Positions 53,825 through 62,736 of a stretch of 64,000 nucleotides of DNA are shown piece by piece. A program made the position numbers and the translations under genes. Numbering within the stretch: position 1 is the stretch's first letter; the number at the start of each line of letters is the position of its first letter. Origin of the DNA: JBCCGR01 sp039029195 (GTDB taxonomy: Bacteria > Pseudomonadota > Alphaproteobacteria > Rhizobiales > Rhizobiaceae); contig JBCCGR010000007.1 in assembly GCA_039029195.1 (NCBI GenBank), positions 1-64,000 of the forward strand, given 5' to 3'. The notes under the pieces are model-generated. The model was not told where the DNA came from. It saw nothing but the letters and a program-made list of their open reading frames with translations, and made no database searches.

Positions 53825-54586
53825 ATGTCCGTCCGGCAGCTTCTCCGGCGAATTGCCGCGTCGCTCGCGATTCTTTTGATGTTGGCCAATGCGGCAAGCG
53901 GCGAAGATCGCGTGACAGTTTTTGCGGCGGCAAGTCTGACGGACGCCGTCACTGAAATCGCCAGATCATTTGAAGCCAAGACCGGGAATGCGGTTTCCCT
54001 ATCGTTTGCCGGATCGCCGACTTTGGCCCGCCAGATCGACGCCGGCGCGCCCGTTGATTTGTTTGTTTCAGCCGACAGTGCCTGGATGGACTGGCTTGTG
54101 AAGCGGGACAGGATCGTTGCGACAACCCGTATCGAAATTGCAGGCAATCGACTCGTGCTCGCCGTGCGGCAGGAAACGGAAAACTGGGCTGATCCGGAGA
54201 AGCTGATCAAGACTGCACGCGTGGCAATTGCTGATCCGGAAAGCGTGCCCGCAGGCCGATATGCCAAAGAGGCGCTCGAGAAACTGGATTGGTGGCAATC
54301 GCGCAGCCCGAAGACAATCTATACCGAGAATGTGCGCCTGACCCTTGCCATGCTGGCGCGGGGAACGGTTGAAGCGGCAATTGTTTATGAAAGCGACGTG
54401 TTGATCGAACCACGGGTGCGTGCGCTGTACACGTTTTCCACTGAAACCCATGCACCCATCATCTATCCTGCGGCAATCACCAAACAGTCCAAGAACACCG
54501 CGGCCAGGGCTTTTCTGTCCTTTCTGTCCAGCCCCGAAGCGAAGGCCGTTTTCACAAAGCTGGGGTTTCCGGCGAAGCTGCGCTAA
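53825..54586 (+). CDS. modA: Molybdate ABC transporter substrate-binding protein
   Basis: This 253-residue periplasmic protein has a signal peptide ending near ASGE (about residue 26). ModA motifs follow: VFAAASLTDA, FAGSPTLARQIDAGAPVD (in part), the ADPESVPAGRYAKEAL region and AAIVYESD. It binds molybdate or tungstate for the ModBC transporter encoded next. The start ATG lies 13 bp after eda. Confidence 0.95.
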   Translation: MSVRQLLRRIAASLAILLMLANAASGEDRVTVFAAASLTDAVTEIARSFEAKTGNAVSLSFAGSPTLARQIDAGAPVDLFVSADSAWMDWLVKRDRIVATTRIEIAGNRLVLAVRQETENWADPEKLIKTARVAIADPESVPAGRYAKEALEKLDWWQSRSPKTIYTENVRLTLAMLARGTVEAAIVYESDVLIEPRVRALYTFSTETHAPIIYPAAITKQSKNTAARAFLSFLSSPEAKAVFTKLGFPAKLR

Positions 54587-54595
54587 AGCAAATTC

Positions 54596-55291
54596 ATGCT
54601 TGGATTTGGCGAGACGGAATTTGAGGCAATCGCGCTTTCGCTGAAAGTTGCGCTGACAGCGAGCCTGTTGTCGCTTGTTCCTGCAATCGCCGTTTCCTAT
54701 TGGCTGGCAAGAAGCCAGTCAGCGCTTTCCGGAATCGTAAGTGCGGTTGTCCACCTGCCTTTGGTGGTTCCCCCCGTGGTTACCGGCTATGCGCTGCTTA
54801 TCGTATTCAGCCCAAACGGTTGGGTGGGATCGTTCCTCGAAAACACAATCGGACTGGAGATCGCCTTTCGCTGGACGGGCGCCGCACTTGCGGCTGCAAT
54901 TATGGCGTTTCCGCTGCTGGTGCGGCCGCTGCGACTGGCATTCGAAGCGGTTGATCCGGGTCTTGAACAGGCAGCCGGATCGCTTGGCGCCAATCGCTGG
55001 CGGGTGTTTGCAACCATCAGCCTGCCACTGGCAATGCCGGGCCTGATTGCGGGCCTGGTTCTGGCGTTCGCGAAAGCGCTTGGCGAGTTCGGCGCGACGA
55101 TCACTTTCGTGTCCAACATTCCCGGCGAAACCCAAACGCTCGCATTGGCGATCTACTCTTTTCTTCAATCTCCAACGGGAGATGAAGCCGCCCTTCGCCT
55201 TGTGTTGCTGTCGATTGCCCTGTCGGTCTGTGCGGTCCTTTTGTCCGAATGGCTTTCCATGCGGATTGCGCGTCGGAGCCGGGCTGCATGA
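54596..55291 (+). CDS. modB: Molybdate ABC transporter permease
   Basis: This 231-residue permease has about five transmembrane segments. Its EAA-loop sequence EQAAGSLGANRWRVFATISLP (in part) contacts the ATPase. It starts nine bases after modA, and its stop overlaps the modC start (ATGA). Confidence 0.95.
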   Translation: MLGFGETEFEAIALSLKVALTASLLSLVPAIAVSYWLARSQSALSGIVSAVVHLPLVVPPVVTGYALLIVFSPNGWVGSFLENTIGLEIAFRWTGAALAAAIMAFPLLVRPLRLAFEAVDPGLEQAAGSLGANRWRVFATISLPLAMPGLIAGLVLAFAKALGEFGATITFVSNIPGETQTLALAIYSFLQSPTGDEAALRLVLLSIALSVCAVLLSEWLSMRIARRSRAA

Positions 55292-56373
55292 ACCTCTCGG
55301 TCGACATCACCGCAAGCCTTGGTGCCTTTGAGCTTGAAACGAAGTTTGAGGCCGTACCAGGGGTGACGGCCCTGTTTGGACGGTCCGGCGCCGGAAAGTC
55401 GTCTGTCATCAACATGATAGCCGGTCTTGCGATGCCGACATCCGGTCGAATTTCCTGTGGGGGCAGAGTTCTCTTCGATGCGACAAAGGCAATCAATCTA
55501 CCGGCCCATCGCCGCTGTGTGGGCGTGGTTTTTCAGGACGCCCGTCTGTTTCCGCACATGTCGGTGCTGCGAAACCTCACTTTTTCCAGTCGGGTCGGGG
55601 GTTCCACAATTTCCAGGGACCGGTTGGATGAGATTGTAGAACTGCTTGGAGTGGGCGGCCTGCTTCATCGCAATCCGACCGATCTTTCCGGCGGGGAAAA
55701 ACAGCGGGTGGCGATCGGACGAACTTTGCTGTCAAACCCGCAAATTCTGCTTCTTGATGAACCGCTCGCGGCGCTTGATGAAGCGCGTAAGCAGGAAATA
55801 TTGCCCTGGATCGAGGGTTTGCGTGATCAGGCAAAAATTCCAATTCTCTATGTCAGTCATCAGATTTCTGAAGTCGCGCGCCTGGCTGATCAGATCGTGG
55901 CACTCGACAATGGCACAGTGGTCCATGCGGGGCCGGTTGGAACGGTCCTTGCAAGTCTCGACATCGACCACATAACCGGGCTGGAAGAGGCCGGAAGCCT
56001 GCTGGTTGGAAAGGTGGTCGAAGGTGCCGGCGATGGTTTGAGCCTCGTTGACATCGGTCAGGAGAGGATCAAACTTCCCGGTCTGGAAGCGCCTGTTGGA
56101 GCCACAGTGCGGATGAGAGTACGGGCACGGGACGTCATCGTGGCGAAGCAAAGGCTCGAGGGGATCAGCATTCGGAACCAGATCGACAGTCGCGTGGTCC
56201 GATTGTCTGATCACAACGAGCGTTATGTCGAGGTGGTTTTAGCGGTTGGCGAACAACTCTTAAGAGCAAGGATCACGCGTGAGGCAGCAGGTGATCTGGA
56301 CCTCAAAGAGGATATGCCGGTCATCGCGTTGATCAAGACAATGGCATTTGACCCGCTTTCTGGCTCGCGATAG
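55288..56373 (+). CDS. modC: Molybdate ABC transporter ATPase
   Basis: This 361-residue ATPase has Walker A GRSGAGKSS, signature LSGGEKQR and Walker B LLLDEPLAALDE. A C-terminal TOBE domain (about 290-355) is typical of ModC. The ATG at 55288 overlaps the modB stop; an upstream codon at 55249 lies inside modB and is unlikely. Confidence 0.95.
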   Translation: MNLSVDITASLGAFELETKFEAVPGVTALFGRSGAGKSSVINMIAGLAMPTSGRISCGGRVLFDATKAINLPAHRRCVGVVFQDARLFPHMSVLRNLTFSSRVGGSTISRDRLDEIVELLGVGGLLHRNPTDLSGGEKQRVAIGRTLLSNPQILLLDEPLAALDEARKQEILPWIEGLRDQAKIPILYVSHQISEVARLADQIVALDNGTVVHAGPVGTVLASLDIDHITGLEEAGSLLVGKVVEGAGDGLSLVDIGQERIKLPGLEAPVGATVRMRVRARDVIVAKQRLEGISIRNQIDSRVVRLSDHNERYVEVVLAVGEQLLRARITREAAGDLDLKEDMPVIALIKTMAFDPLSGSR

Positions 56374-56386
56374 AGCAACGGCCACA

Positions 56387-56794
56387 ATGAGCAGGAATTT
56401 GATCCATAAGATGAGCTACGGTGGTGCCCGACCAACACTGTTCCGCGTGATGCTGGCGCTGACGCTCATCTGGCCGATGTTCGCTGCACCCGCCTCGGCA
56501 TTTGTGGGACATCCGGCACCTCAATCTGAACTGTCGGCGTACGAGCTTCCCGACGGTTCGCTGCCGATCTTGTGTCTCAACGACCAGATCATCGGCGAGA
56601 CCGACAATCGAGCAGACCACGGCTGCGAATTGTGTTGCTTTTTCCGGCTATCGACTTTGCCCTTGCCCGGACAGGATATTGTCGGTCGACTGGCCGCGCT
56701 GGGTGCTATTTTTGGGCCGGGTTCAACAGGACCTGATCTGATTGTTGTTCGCATCGGAACTAGAGGTCCACGGGCACCGCCGCGCGCGGGCTGA
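56387..56794 (+). CDS. DUF2946-like small exported protein, possibly copper-related
   Basis: This protein of about 135 residues has an N-terminal signal peptide ending near APASAF. The mature part has a CELCC motif in DHGCELCC, recalling DUF2946 proteins often found beside copper genes. A Gly/Pro-rich end follows. It starts 14 bp after modC and precedes a PCu(A)C-type gene, which supports the copper link. The start is uncertain among ATG 56348, 56387 and 56411. Family assignment is tentative. Confidence 0.5.
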   Translation: MSRNLIHKMSYGGARPTLFRVMLALTLIWPMFAAPASAFVGHPAPQSELSAYELPDGSLPILCLNDQIIGETDNRADHGCELCCFFRLSTLPLPGQDIVGRLAALGAIFGPGSTGPDLIVVRIGTRGPRAPPRAG

Positions 56795-56880
56795 AGGTTC
56801 TTCATCTCCCATATCAATGCCCGCCATGCGGGCTGAAACGATCAATTCGCGTTCTCACCAACGCAGCTCCTGGAGCACCC

Positions 56881-57429
56881 ATGTCTTCAATTAAATCTCT
56901 CATGATCGCAATCGCGATCGCCATTGTCCCGTTCGGCGTTTTGAACGCGGCTGAATACAAACTCGGTGATCTTGTGATCAGCGACAGCCGCGCCCGCGCA
57001 ACACCTCCCCGCGCCAAAGTCGCGGCCGGATTTCTAACCATCACCAACAATGGCAGTGTTACAGACAGGCTGCTTGGCGGCAGCGCTGACTTCGCCGGTA
57101 AGGTGGAAGTCCACAGCATGAAGATGGAAAACGACGTGATGAAGATGCGGCCTTTCGCCGACGGACTTGAAATCAAGCCAGGTGAAACGGTCGTGTTGAA
57201 ACCCGGCGGTTTGCACATCATGTTCATGAAACTCGATGGGGCGCTGAAGGCAGGGGATACCCGAGCCGCAACCCTGCGCTTCGAACGGGCAGGCGAAATT
57301 GAAATCGTGTTTCCGATCAGGGCGACCGGTCATGATCATGATCATGGCCACAAAAAACACGACCACGGCGATGACGCCAGCCATGATGGCCATGGCAAGC
57401 ACGGTCACAAGAACCACAATGATTCTTAG
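56881..57429 (+). CDS. Periplasmic copper chaperone PCu(A)C with His-rich tail
   Basis: This 182-residue protein has a signal peptide (about 22 residues). Its PCu(A)C domain has the copper ligands in the pattern MKMEND, MKMRPFADGLEIKPGE (in part) and LHIMFM. An extra C-terminal tail of about 30 residues is mainly His, Asp and Lys. PCu(A)C proteins deliver Cu(I) to cytochrome oxidase CuA sites. The tail probably binds additional metal. Confidence 0.9.
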   Translation: MSSIKSLMIAIAIAIVPFGVLNAAEYKLGDLVISDSRARATPPRAKVAAGFLTITNNGSVTDRLLGGSADFAGKVEVHSMKMENDVMKMRPFADGLEIKPGETVVLKPGGLHIMFMKLDGALKAGDTRAATLRFERAGEIEIVFPIRATGHDHDHGHKKHDHGDDASHDGHGKHGHKNHNDS

Positions 57430-57464
57430 GTCAAAGTGGCATAAGTGACACCTTCACTCCTTAT

Positions 57465-57499
57465 GCCGTCATTGCGGCCATAAAGGCCACAATGACGGC
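57465..57499. repeat. Long hairpin between the copper chaperone and the aminotransferase
   Basis: GCCGTCATTG (57465-57474) pairs with CAATGACGGC (57490-57499). After a C/A mismatch, GGCC pairs with GGCC around ATAAA. It lies between convergent genes without a T-tract. Confidence 0.85.
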
Positions 57500-57521
57500 G
57501 CTGAACAAGCGGCGCGAATTG

Positions 57522-58688
57522 CTAGCTCAAATGGTCGCCAATCCGCTCCAGCGCGCGTGAGATATTCTCCGCTGAGTTTGCGTAGGAGAGGCGAAGATAA
57601 CCCTCGCCCAGAACCCCGAAATCTGGTCCGCCAATGAGCGCCACGCCGGTCTTTTCGAGCAATTCGGATGCAAGAGGCTTCGCCTCTCGGCCCGTCTCCT
57701 TGATATTCGGATAGGCGTAAAAAGCCCCCTTCGGCGTGATACAACTCACGCCGGGCAAAGCGTTCAATCCATCGACCACTAGTTTTCGTCGTTCATCAAA
57801 TGCCGCCATCATCATGGCAACATCGTCCTGCGGCCCTTCAAGAGCGGCGATGCCAGCAAACTGCGCAGGGGCGTTGACGCATGACCAGGCATTGACCGCC
57901 AGTTTTCGCACATTGTCGTAGAGTGGTTCAGGCCAGATGGACCAGCCCATGCGCCAACCGGTCATGGCCCAGGTCTTCGACCAGCCATTGAGCACAATCA
58001 GCCGGTCGGCAATGTCCGGAAACTGCAACAGCGAGACATGTTCTTCGCTATCATAGGTCATGGCATCGTAGATTTCGTCCGACAGAATTGCCACTTGCGG
58101 ATGATCGGCGAGACCCTTCACCAGTTTCTCAATTTCAGATCGAGGTGTCACACCACCTGTGGGGTTGGCTGGCGAATTGACGATCAACAGTCGTGTTTCC
58201 GGTGTTATCAGGGACAAAGTTTCCTCTGCACTAAAAGCGAATCCCTGCTCTTCTCGAATGGGTACAGGCACCGGTCGGGCGCCGGTATATTCGATCATTG
58301 AGCGGTAAATCGGAAAACCGGGATCCGGATAAAGAATGTCCGCGCCCGGTTCACCGAACATTAAAATTGCGGAGAACATGGTCACCTTGCCACCTGGAAC
58401 CACGATAATGCGCTCGGGAGAAACACTGGCACCGGTTGTCTTTTCCACATGGGCAGAAATGGCCTCGCGAAGCTGTGGAATGCCTGTGGCGGGTGTGTAG
58501 CCGTGATGCCCGTCCTTCAGTGCCTTGATGGCAGCATCAACAATGTGGGGTGGCGTTGGAAAATCCGGCTGGCCGATCCCCAGATTGATAACGTCCATCC
58601 CGTCCGCCGCCAGTTGATTGGCGCGCGCCAGCACGGCAAAAGCGTTTTCTTCGCCAATGCGATCAAATCCGGAAATTGTTTTCAGCAT
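57522..58688 (-). CDS. Class I/II pyridoxal-phosphate aminotransferase
   Basis: This 388-residue fold-type I enzyme has the PLP lysine Lys238 in NGWSKTWAMTGWRMG, the NSPANPTGG loop and the SDEIYD aspartate. It resembles the aspartate/aromatic aminotransferase group; exact specificity cannot be read. A long hairpin separates it from the converging copper chaperone gene. Confidence 0.88.
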   Translation of the reverse strand: MLKTISGFDRIGEENAFAVLARANQLAADGMDVINLGIGQPDFPTPPHIVDAAIKALKDGHHGYTPATGIPQLREAISAHVEKTTGASVSPERIIVVPGGKVTMFSAILMFGEPGADILYPDPGFPIYRSMIEYTGARPVPVPIREEQGFAFSAEETLSLITPETRLLIVNSPANPTGGVTPRSEIEKLVKGLADHPQVAILSDEIYDAMTYDSEEHVSLLQFPDIADRLIVLNGWSKTWAMTGWRMGWSIWPEPLYDNVRKLAVNAWSCVNAPAQFAGIAALEGPQDDVAMMMAAFDERRKLVVDGLNALPGVSCITPKGAFYAYPNIKETGREAKPLASELLEKTGVALIGGPDFGVLGEGYLRLSYANSAENISRALERIGDHLS

Positions 58689-58829
58689 ATCTCGTCCAGG
58701 TGTGTTTCAATTCGTTGCCAGCCGGAGGGCAAATCAATGCGGAACTGGCTCTATCGAAACCAAGGGTTCGCTGGCTTTAATGGGTCAATACCAGAACGCG
58801 CCTGAAATGAAAGACGGGAAGGACAAGCC

Positions 58830-59504
58830 GTGACCCACGATCTTAACAATTGGACTGCGCGGGAGCGGCCACCCTACACTGCAGTCGAAGGGCGATATGT
58901 GACGCTCGTGCCCATTGTGGATGACACATATTTCGACGATCTGTGGAATGCGTTCACGGTTGAGGGAAGTGACGTCGTCTGGTCATATTTGCTCGATGGG
59001 CCATTCGCGGAAAAATCCGCGTTTCTTGACTATGCCCGGCACCTTTATCTCGGCAAGGATCCCATGTTTCACGCCTTGATAGATGCCCAGGATGGGAAGG
59101 CAAAAGGCGTCGCGAGCCTCATGCGCATCAACCCCGAACATGGATCAATCGAAGTCGGCCATATCTGCTATGGTCTTGAACTTCAGCGACGGCCCGCCAC
59201 CACCGAAGCCTTCTATCTTTTTGGGAAGCGCGTTTTCGAAGAGCTGGGCTACCGGCGTTTTGAGTGGAAATGCAACAATCTCAATGAGCCATCGAAGCGG
59301 GCTGCTATTCGGTTTGGATATGTGCCGGAAGGTGTTCACCGTCAGGCAATGATTGCCAAAGGCAAGAACCGCGACACCGCATGGTTCTCCATCCTCGATA
59401 GCGAGTGGCCGGGTTTGAAAAATGCCTTTGAGCAATGGCTTTCACCGGACAACTTTGATAGCCAAGGACAACAAAATAAACGACTGGAAGAGTTCAGGAA
59501 CTAG
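58830..59504 (+). CDS. GNAT-family N-acetyltransferase (RimJ/RimL-like)
   Basis: This 224-residue protein has a GNAT core: a central SIEVGHICYGLELQRRPATTEA region (in part) and the C-terminal ELGYRRFEWKCNNLNEPSKRAAIRFGY typical of acetyl-CoA binding in RimJ/RimL-like enzymes. The start is GTG with GGGAAGGA six bases upstream. The next gene starts one base after the stop codon, so the two are coupled. The substrate is unknown. Confidence 0.85.
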   Translation: MTHDLNNWTARERPPYTAVEGRYVTLVPIVDDTYFDDLWNAFTVEGSDVVWSYLLDGPFAEKSAFLDYARHLYLGKDPMFHALIDAQDGKAKGVASLMRINPEHGSIEVGHICYGLELQRRPATTEAFYLFGKRVFEELGYRRFEWKCNNLNEPSKRAAIRFGYVPEGVHRQAMIAKGKNRDTAWFSILDSEWPGLKNAFEQWLSPDNFDSQGQQNKRLEEFRN

Positions 59505-59505
59505 A

Positions 59506-60249
59506 ATGGCCAAACGACTGAGTGGCAAGACCGCAATCATCACTGCAGCGGGGCAGGGCATTGGCCGTGCCATTGCTGAAGGCTTCGTTAGTGAGGGTGC
59601 AACCGTTTGGGCGACCGACATCAATATGGAAGCGCTTTCGCAGGTTAAACGGGCAAAGAAGCGCAAGCTGGATGTACGCTCCACGAAGGCCGTGGAACGG
59701 CTTGCAGAGAAAATTGGCGCCGTTGACATCATCGTCAATGTGGCGGGGTTTGTGCACCATGGATCGATCCTGGAGTGTGATGAAGATGCATGGGATTTTT
59801 CCTTCGACCTGAACGTTAAATCCATGCACCGGGTCATCAAAGCCTTCTTGCCGGGGATGCTTGAGAACGGTGGTGGTTCGATCATCAACCTTTCATCGGT
59901 CGCTTCGTCGATCAAAGGAGCACCAAACCGCTACACATATGGCGCAACAAAAGCGGCTGTGATTGGCCTCACCAAGGCCATTGCAACAGATTTCGTCGCA
60001 AAAGGCGTTCGCTGCAACGCCATTTGTCCGGGCACAGTGCGCTCGCCCTCCTGGGAGCAACGGGTCGAGGAACTGGGCGAGGAAGTCGGTGGATTCGACA
60101 AAGCAATGGAACTCTTCGTGTCGCGTCAACCCATGGGTCGTGTTGGGGAAGCCAGCGAAATTGCGACGCTCGCCACCTATCTCGCCAGCGATGAATCGGC
60201 CTTCACCACTGGCACCGCCATCCCGATCGACGGTGGATGGTCCGTCTAG
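59506..60249 (+). CDS. Short-chain dehydrogenase, DHRS6-like
   Basis: This 247-residue classical SDR has TAAGQGIGRAIA (cofactor), NVAG, a serine in INLSSVASS and the YGATK active site (YxxxK). The sequence is close to the DHRS6/2-keto-3-deoxy-L-fuconate dehydrogenase group that oxidises hydroxy acids. AGGAA lies five bases before ATG 59506. With the epimerase-like gene 27 bp downstream it forms part of a sugar-acid module. Confidence 0.85.
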   Translation: MAKRLSGKTAIITAAGQGIGRAIAEGFVSEGATVWATDINMEALSQVKRAKKRKLDVRSTKAVERLAEKIGAVDIIVNVAGFVHHGSILECDEDAWDFSFDLNVKSMHRVIKAFLPGMLENGGGSIINLSSVASSIKGAPNRYTYGATKAAVIGLTKAIATDFVAKGVRCNAICPGTVRSPSWEQRVEELGEEVGGFDKAMELFVSRQPMGRVGEASEIATLATYLASDESAFTTGTAIPIDGGWSV

Positions 60250-60276
60250 TTGATACAGCTTCAGGGAGAGTAGTTG

Positions 60277-61242
60277 GTGAAGGTACTGGTCATTGGCGCT
60301 GCCGGCATGATTGGCCGGAAACTGGTTGAGCGGTTAGCGGCCGACAAGGCTGTAAACGGGGTGGCGATCACATCCATTCATGCGTTTGATATGGTCGAAC
60401 CGGACTTTTCTGGACTTGCGTCTGACATCTCAATTGAGTGCTCTCACGGGGACATTTCTCAAGCAGAGACCGCGCCGGAACTTGTCCGCTCCAAGCCAGA
60501 TTTGATATTTCATTTAGCAGCTATCGTTTCCGGTGAAGCCGAAGTGGAATTCGACAAAGGCTATGCCATCAATATGGATGGCGTGCGCTATCTGCTTGAG
60601 GCGGTGCGCGAGGCTGGTCACTGTCCGAGGCTTGTATTTGCCTCTTCTATAGCGGTCTATGGCGCGCCATTTGACGAACGCATTGCGGATGACTTTCATC
60701 TTACCCCGCGCACGTCATACGGAACGCAAAAAGCAATTGGTGAACTTTTGCTGGCCGACTATACGCGCAAGGGATTTGTCGATGGGATTGGCCTTCGGCT
60801 GCCGACAATTGTTGTCCGGCCCGGAAAACCCAATTTGGCGGCATCGGGCTTTTTTTCCAATATCATTCGTGAGCCACTTGCCGGTGAGCGGGCGGTTCTG
60901 CCTGTTTCGCGTGATGTGAAACACTGGGCAGCGAGCCCGCGCGCAGCCGTTGGTTTCTGCCTTCACGCAGCTTCAATCGACGGCGAATTTGTGGGGCCAA
61001 ACCGGAGCCTCACAATGCCTGGCGTTCGTGTGACCGTGGGAGCAATGATTGACGCATTGGAGGAAGTGGCCGGACCAGAAACCGTTGCCTTGATTGACGA
61101 AGTGCCGGACGAAGCCATCATATCAATTGTTGATAACTGGCCCCGCAGTTTCGAAGCGAATCGAGCGGTTGATCTTGGCTTTCAAGTCGAAAAGAACTTT
61201 ACGGAAATCATCCGCGTGCATCAGGAAGACGAGCTCTCCTGA
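60277..61242 (+). CDS. denD: NAD-dependent epimerase/dehydratase-type dehydrogenase, DenD-like
   Basis: This 321-residue extended SDR has GAAGMIGRKL, FHLAAIVSG, ASSIAVYG and the YGTQK active site. It is similar in layout to D-erythronate dehydrogenase DenD, which starts four-carbon acid breakdown. The partner genes otnI, otnK and otnC are not in the window. GTG 60277 has GGGAGAG six bases upstream and is preferred over TTG 60274. Confidence 0.82.
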   Translation: MKVLVIGAAGMIGRKLVERLAADKAVNGVAITSIHAFDMVEPDFSGLASDISIECSHGDISQAETAPELVRSKPDLIFHLAAIVSGEAEVEFDKGYAINMDGVRYLLEAVREAGHCPRLVFASSIAVYGAPFDERIADDFHLTPRTSYGTQKAIGELLLADYTRKGFVDGIGLRLPTIVVRPGKPNLAASGFFSNIIREPLAGERAVLPVSRDVKHWAASPRAAVGFCLHAASIDGEFVGPNRSLTMPGVRVTVGAMIDALEEVAGPETVALIDEVPDEAIISIVDNWPRSFEANRAVDLGFQVEKNFTEIIRVHQEDELS

Positions 61243-61249
61243 CAGCGCG

Positions 61250-61678
61250 TCAATCAACGCTCAACGTCAAAAGCGGACTGGCCGGATAGATCGATTCCAG
61301 ATCCGATTGTTCCGCCGTCGTGAATTGAGCAATTCGCCGCCCATCCGCTGTCTCGAGAACGATATCGCCGCTTTCGAGCTCACTGACGCGCTCAACATCA
61401 TCCAGCCCGGCATCGTTAAGCGCACAGCTTTTTGATGGCTTCACCGAAATGTTTTGCTGACCGTCCCTGTAGGTGCCCTGGATCACACACGGCGTTGTGA
61501 GACCCAGCTGTTGGACCGTCCATTGTCTGGATTGTTGGTCAGACACGGTTTTGGTTGAACCGGTTTCGGCTGTGTGGAAATCCGGTCCAATCGCTAGCCA
61601 GGCCGATGCAAATGCTATCAGCCCGGTCGAAACCAGTGCGGTCGGAAGCGCAAAGCCTGCCATATCGTTTTGCCCCAA
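61250..61678 (-). CDS. Small exported protein, possibly AprI/Inh-like protease inhibitor
   Basis: This 142-residue protein has an N-terminal hydrophobic segment (about 8-30). Its small mature domain has two cysteines (TTPCVIQG and KSCALND) and a beta-rich pattern ending in DIVLETADGRRIAQFT and PLLTLSVD. The spacing recalls the Inh/AprI protease-inhibitor fold with a single disulfide, but this is a weak resemblance by eye. It converges with denD, leaving seven bases. Confidence 0.45.
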   Translation of the reverse strand: MGQNDMAGFALPTALVSTGLIAFASAWLAIGPDFHTAETGSTKTVSDQQSRQWTVQQLGLTTPCVIQGTYRDGQQNISVKPSKSCALNDAGLDDVERVSELESGDIVLETADGRRIAQFTTAEQSDLESIYPASPLLTLSVD

Positions 61679-61731
61679 TACGCAAATACTGCGGGCAAGT
61701 TTATCAGGCCATGCTTAAGTGTGGGTTAAGT

Positions 61732-62697
61732 TCAGGCCTGAACGTGTTCCGTCTCGGGAACAGGCGTGACGGCTTTTCCTTCGCTGAACCATGATGCGAG
61801 ATTGTCGACCAGCAACTGCCCCATAGCAATACGGGTGAACTCGGATGCTGACCCCACATGCGGTAGTGCAACCAGATTGGGGAGCGTCAGAAGGCCTTCT
61901 GGGACGTGCGGCTCCTTGGCAAACACATCCAGACCGGCGGCGAAAATTGTTCCGTTTTTCAGGGCGGCTTCGAGGGCCGCCTCGTTCACCACACTACCCC
62001 GCCCGATATTGATCAGCACGCCATCGGGTCCGAGCGCTGACAGAACCTCTTCATTGACTGCATTTTCCGTTTGGGGTGTGCCCGGCGCGACCACCATCAG
62101 CGTGTCAACTGCCTGCGCCATTTCCACCAATGAGGCATAGTAGGTGTAAGGCACATCTTGCGGTTTGCGCCCAAAGTAACTGATTTCCAGACTGAAGGCT
62201 TCTGCACGGTGCGCGATCGCTTTGCCGATCCTGCCCAATCCAAAAATGCCCATTTTGCGCCCCCGCAGCGTTCCCCTGGTCAGAGGGTAAGCCCCTTTCG
62301 AAACCCAGTCTCCGTTTCGAAGCCATCGTTCGGCAGCAGGAAGTTCGCGCACGGTGTTGATCAGAAGACCGATGGCGGTATCAGCCACTTCATCAGACAG
62401 AACGTCCGGTGTGTTGGTGACCATCACATCGTTCTGGGCTGCAGCATCACAATCGACCCCGTCATAGCCAACCCCGAAGTTGGAGACGATCTTGAGCGCG
62501 GCCAGGGCGTTCATCATCGAAGCATCGCACCCGGTCATAGATGCAATACCCTGAATGCTTGAAAGTTGATCTTCGCTCAGACCGTCCGTCGTTCCGCGCT
62601 CGCCTTGTATGATTTCGAACTTGGCCTTGAGCGTTTCGAGTGTCGGAGCATGCATGGGGCCGGGGACAAGAACGCAGATCGACTTCAGATCAGACAT
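61732..62697 (-). CDS. D-2-hydroxyacid dehydrogenase
   Basis: This 321-residue protein has the Rossmann motif GLGRIGKAIA and the catalytic triad: Arg in INIGRGSVV, Glu in FAKEPHVPEG and His in ALPHVGSAS. Such enzymes reduce or oxidise glyoxylate, hydroxypyruvate or related acids. ATG 62697, with GAGG just upstream, is preferred over TTG 62709. It lies downstream of the LacI-type gene on the same strand, separated by 39 bp. Confidence 0.88.
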   Translation of the reverse strand: MSDLKSICVLVPGPMHAPTLETLKAKFEIIQGERGTTDGLSEDQLSSIQGIASMTGCDASMMNALAALKIVSNFGVGYDGVDCDAAAQNDVMVTNTPDVLSDEVADTAIGLLINTVRELPAAERWLRNGDWVSKGAYPLTRGTLRGRKMGIFGLGRIGKAIAHRAEAFSLEISYFGRKPQDVPYTYYASLVEMAQAVDTLMVVAPGTPQTENAVNEEVLSALGPDGVLINIGRGSVVNEAALEAALKNGTIFAAGLDVFAKEPHVPEGLLTLPNLVALPHVGSASEFTRIAMGQLLVDNLASWFSEGKAVTPVPETEHVQA

Positions 62698-62736
62698 GGG
62701 ATGCCTCAAATTTTACAGAGATTGTTGGGTTCGGCC

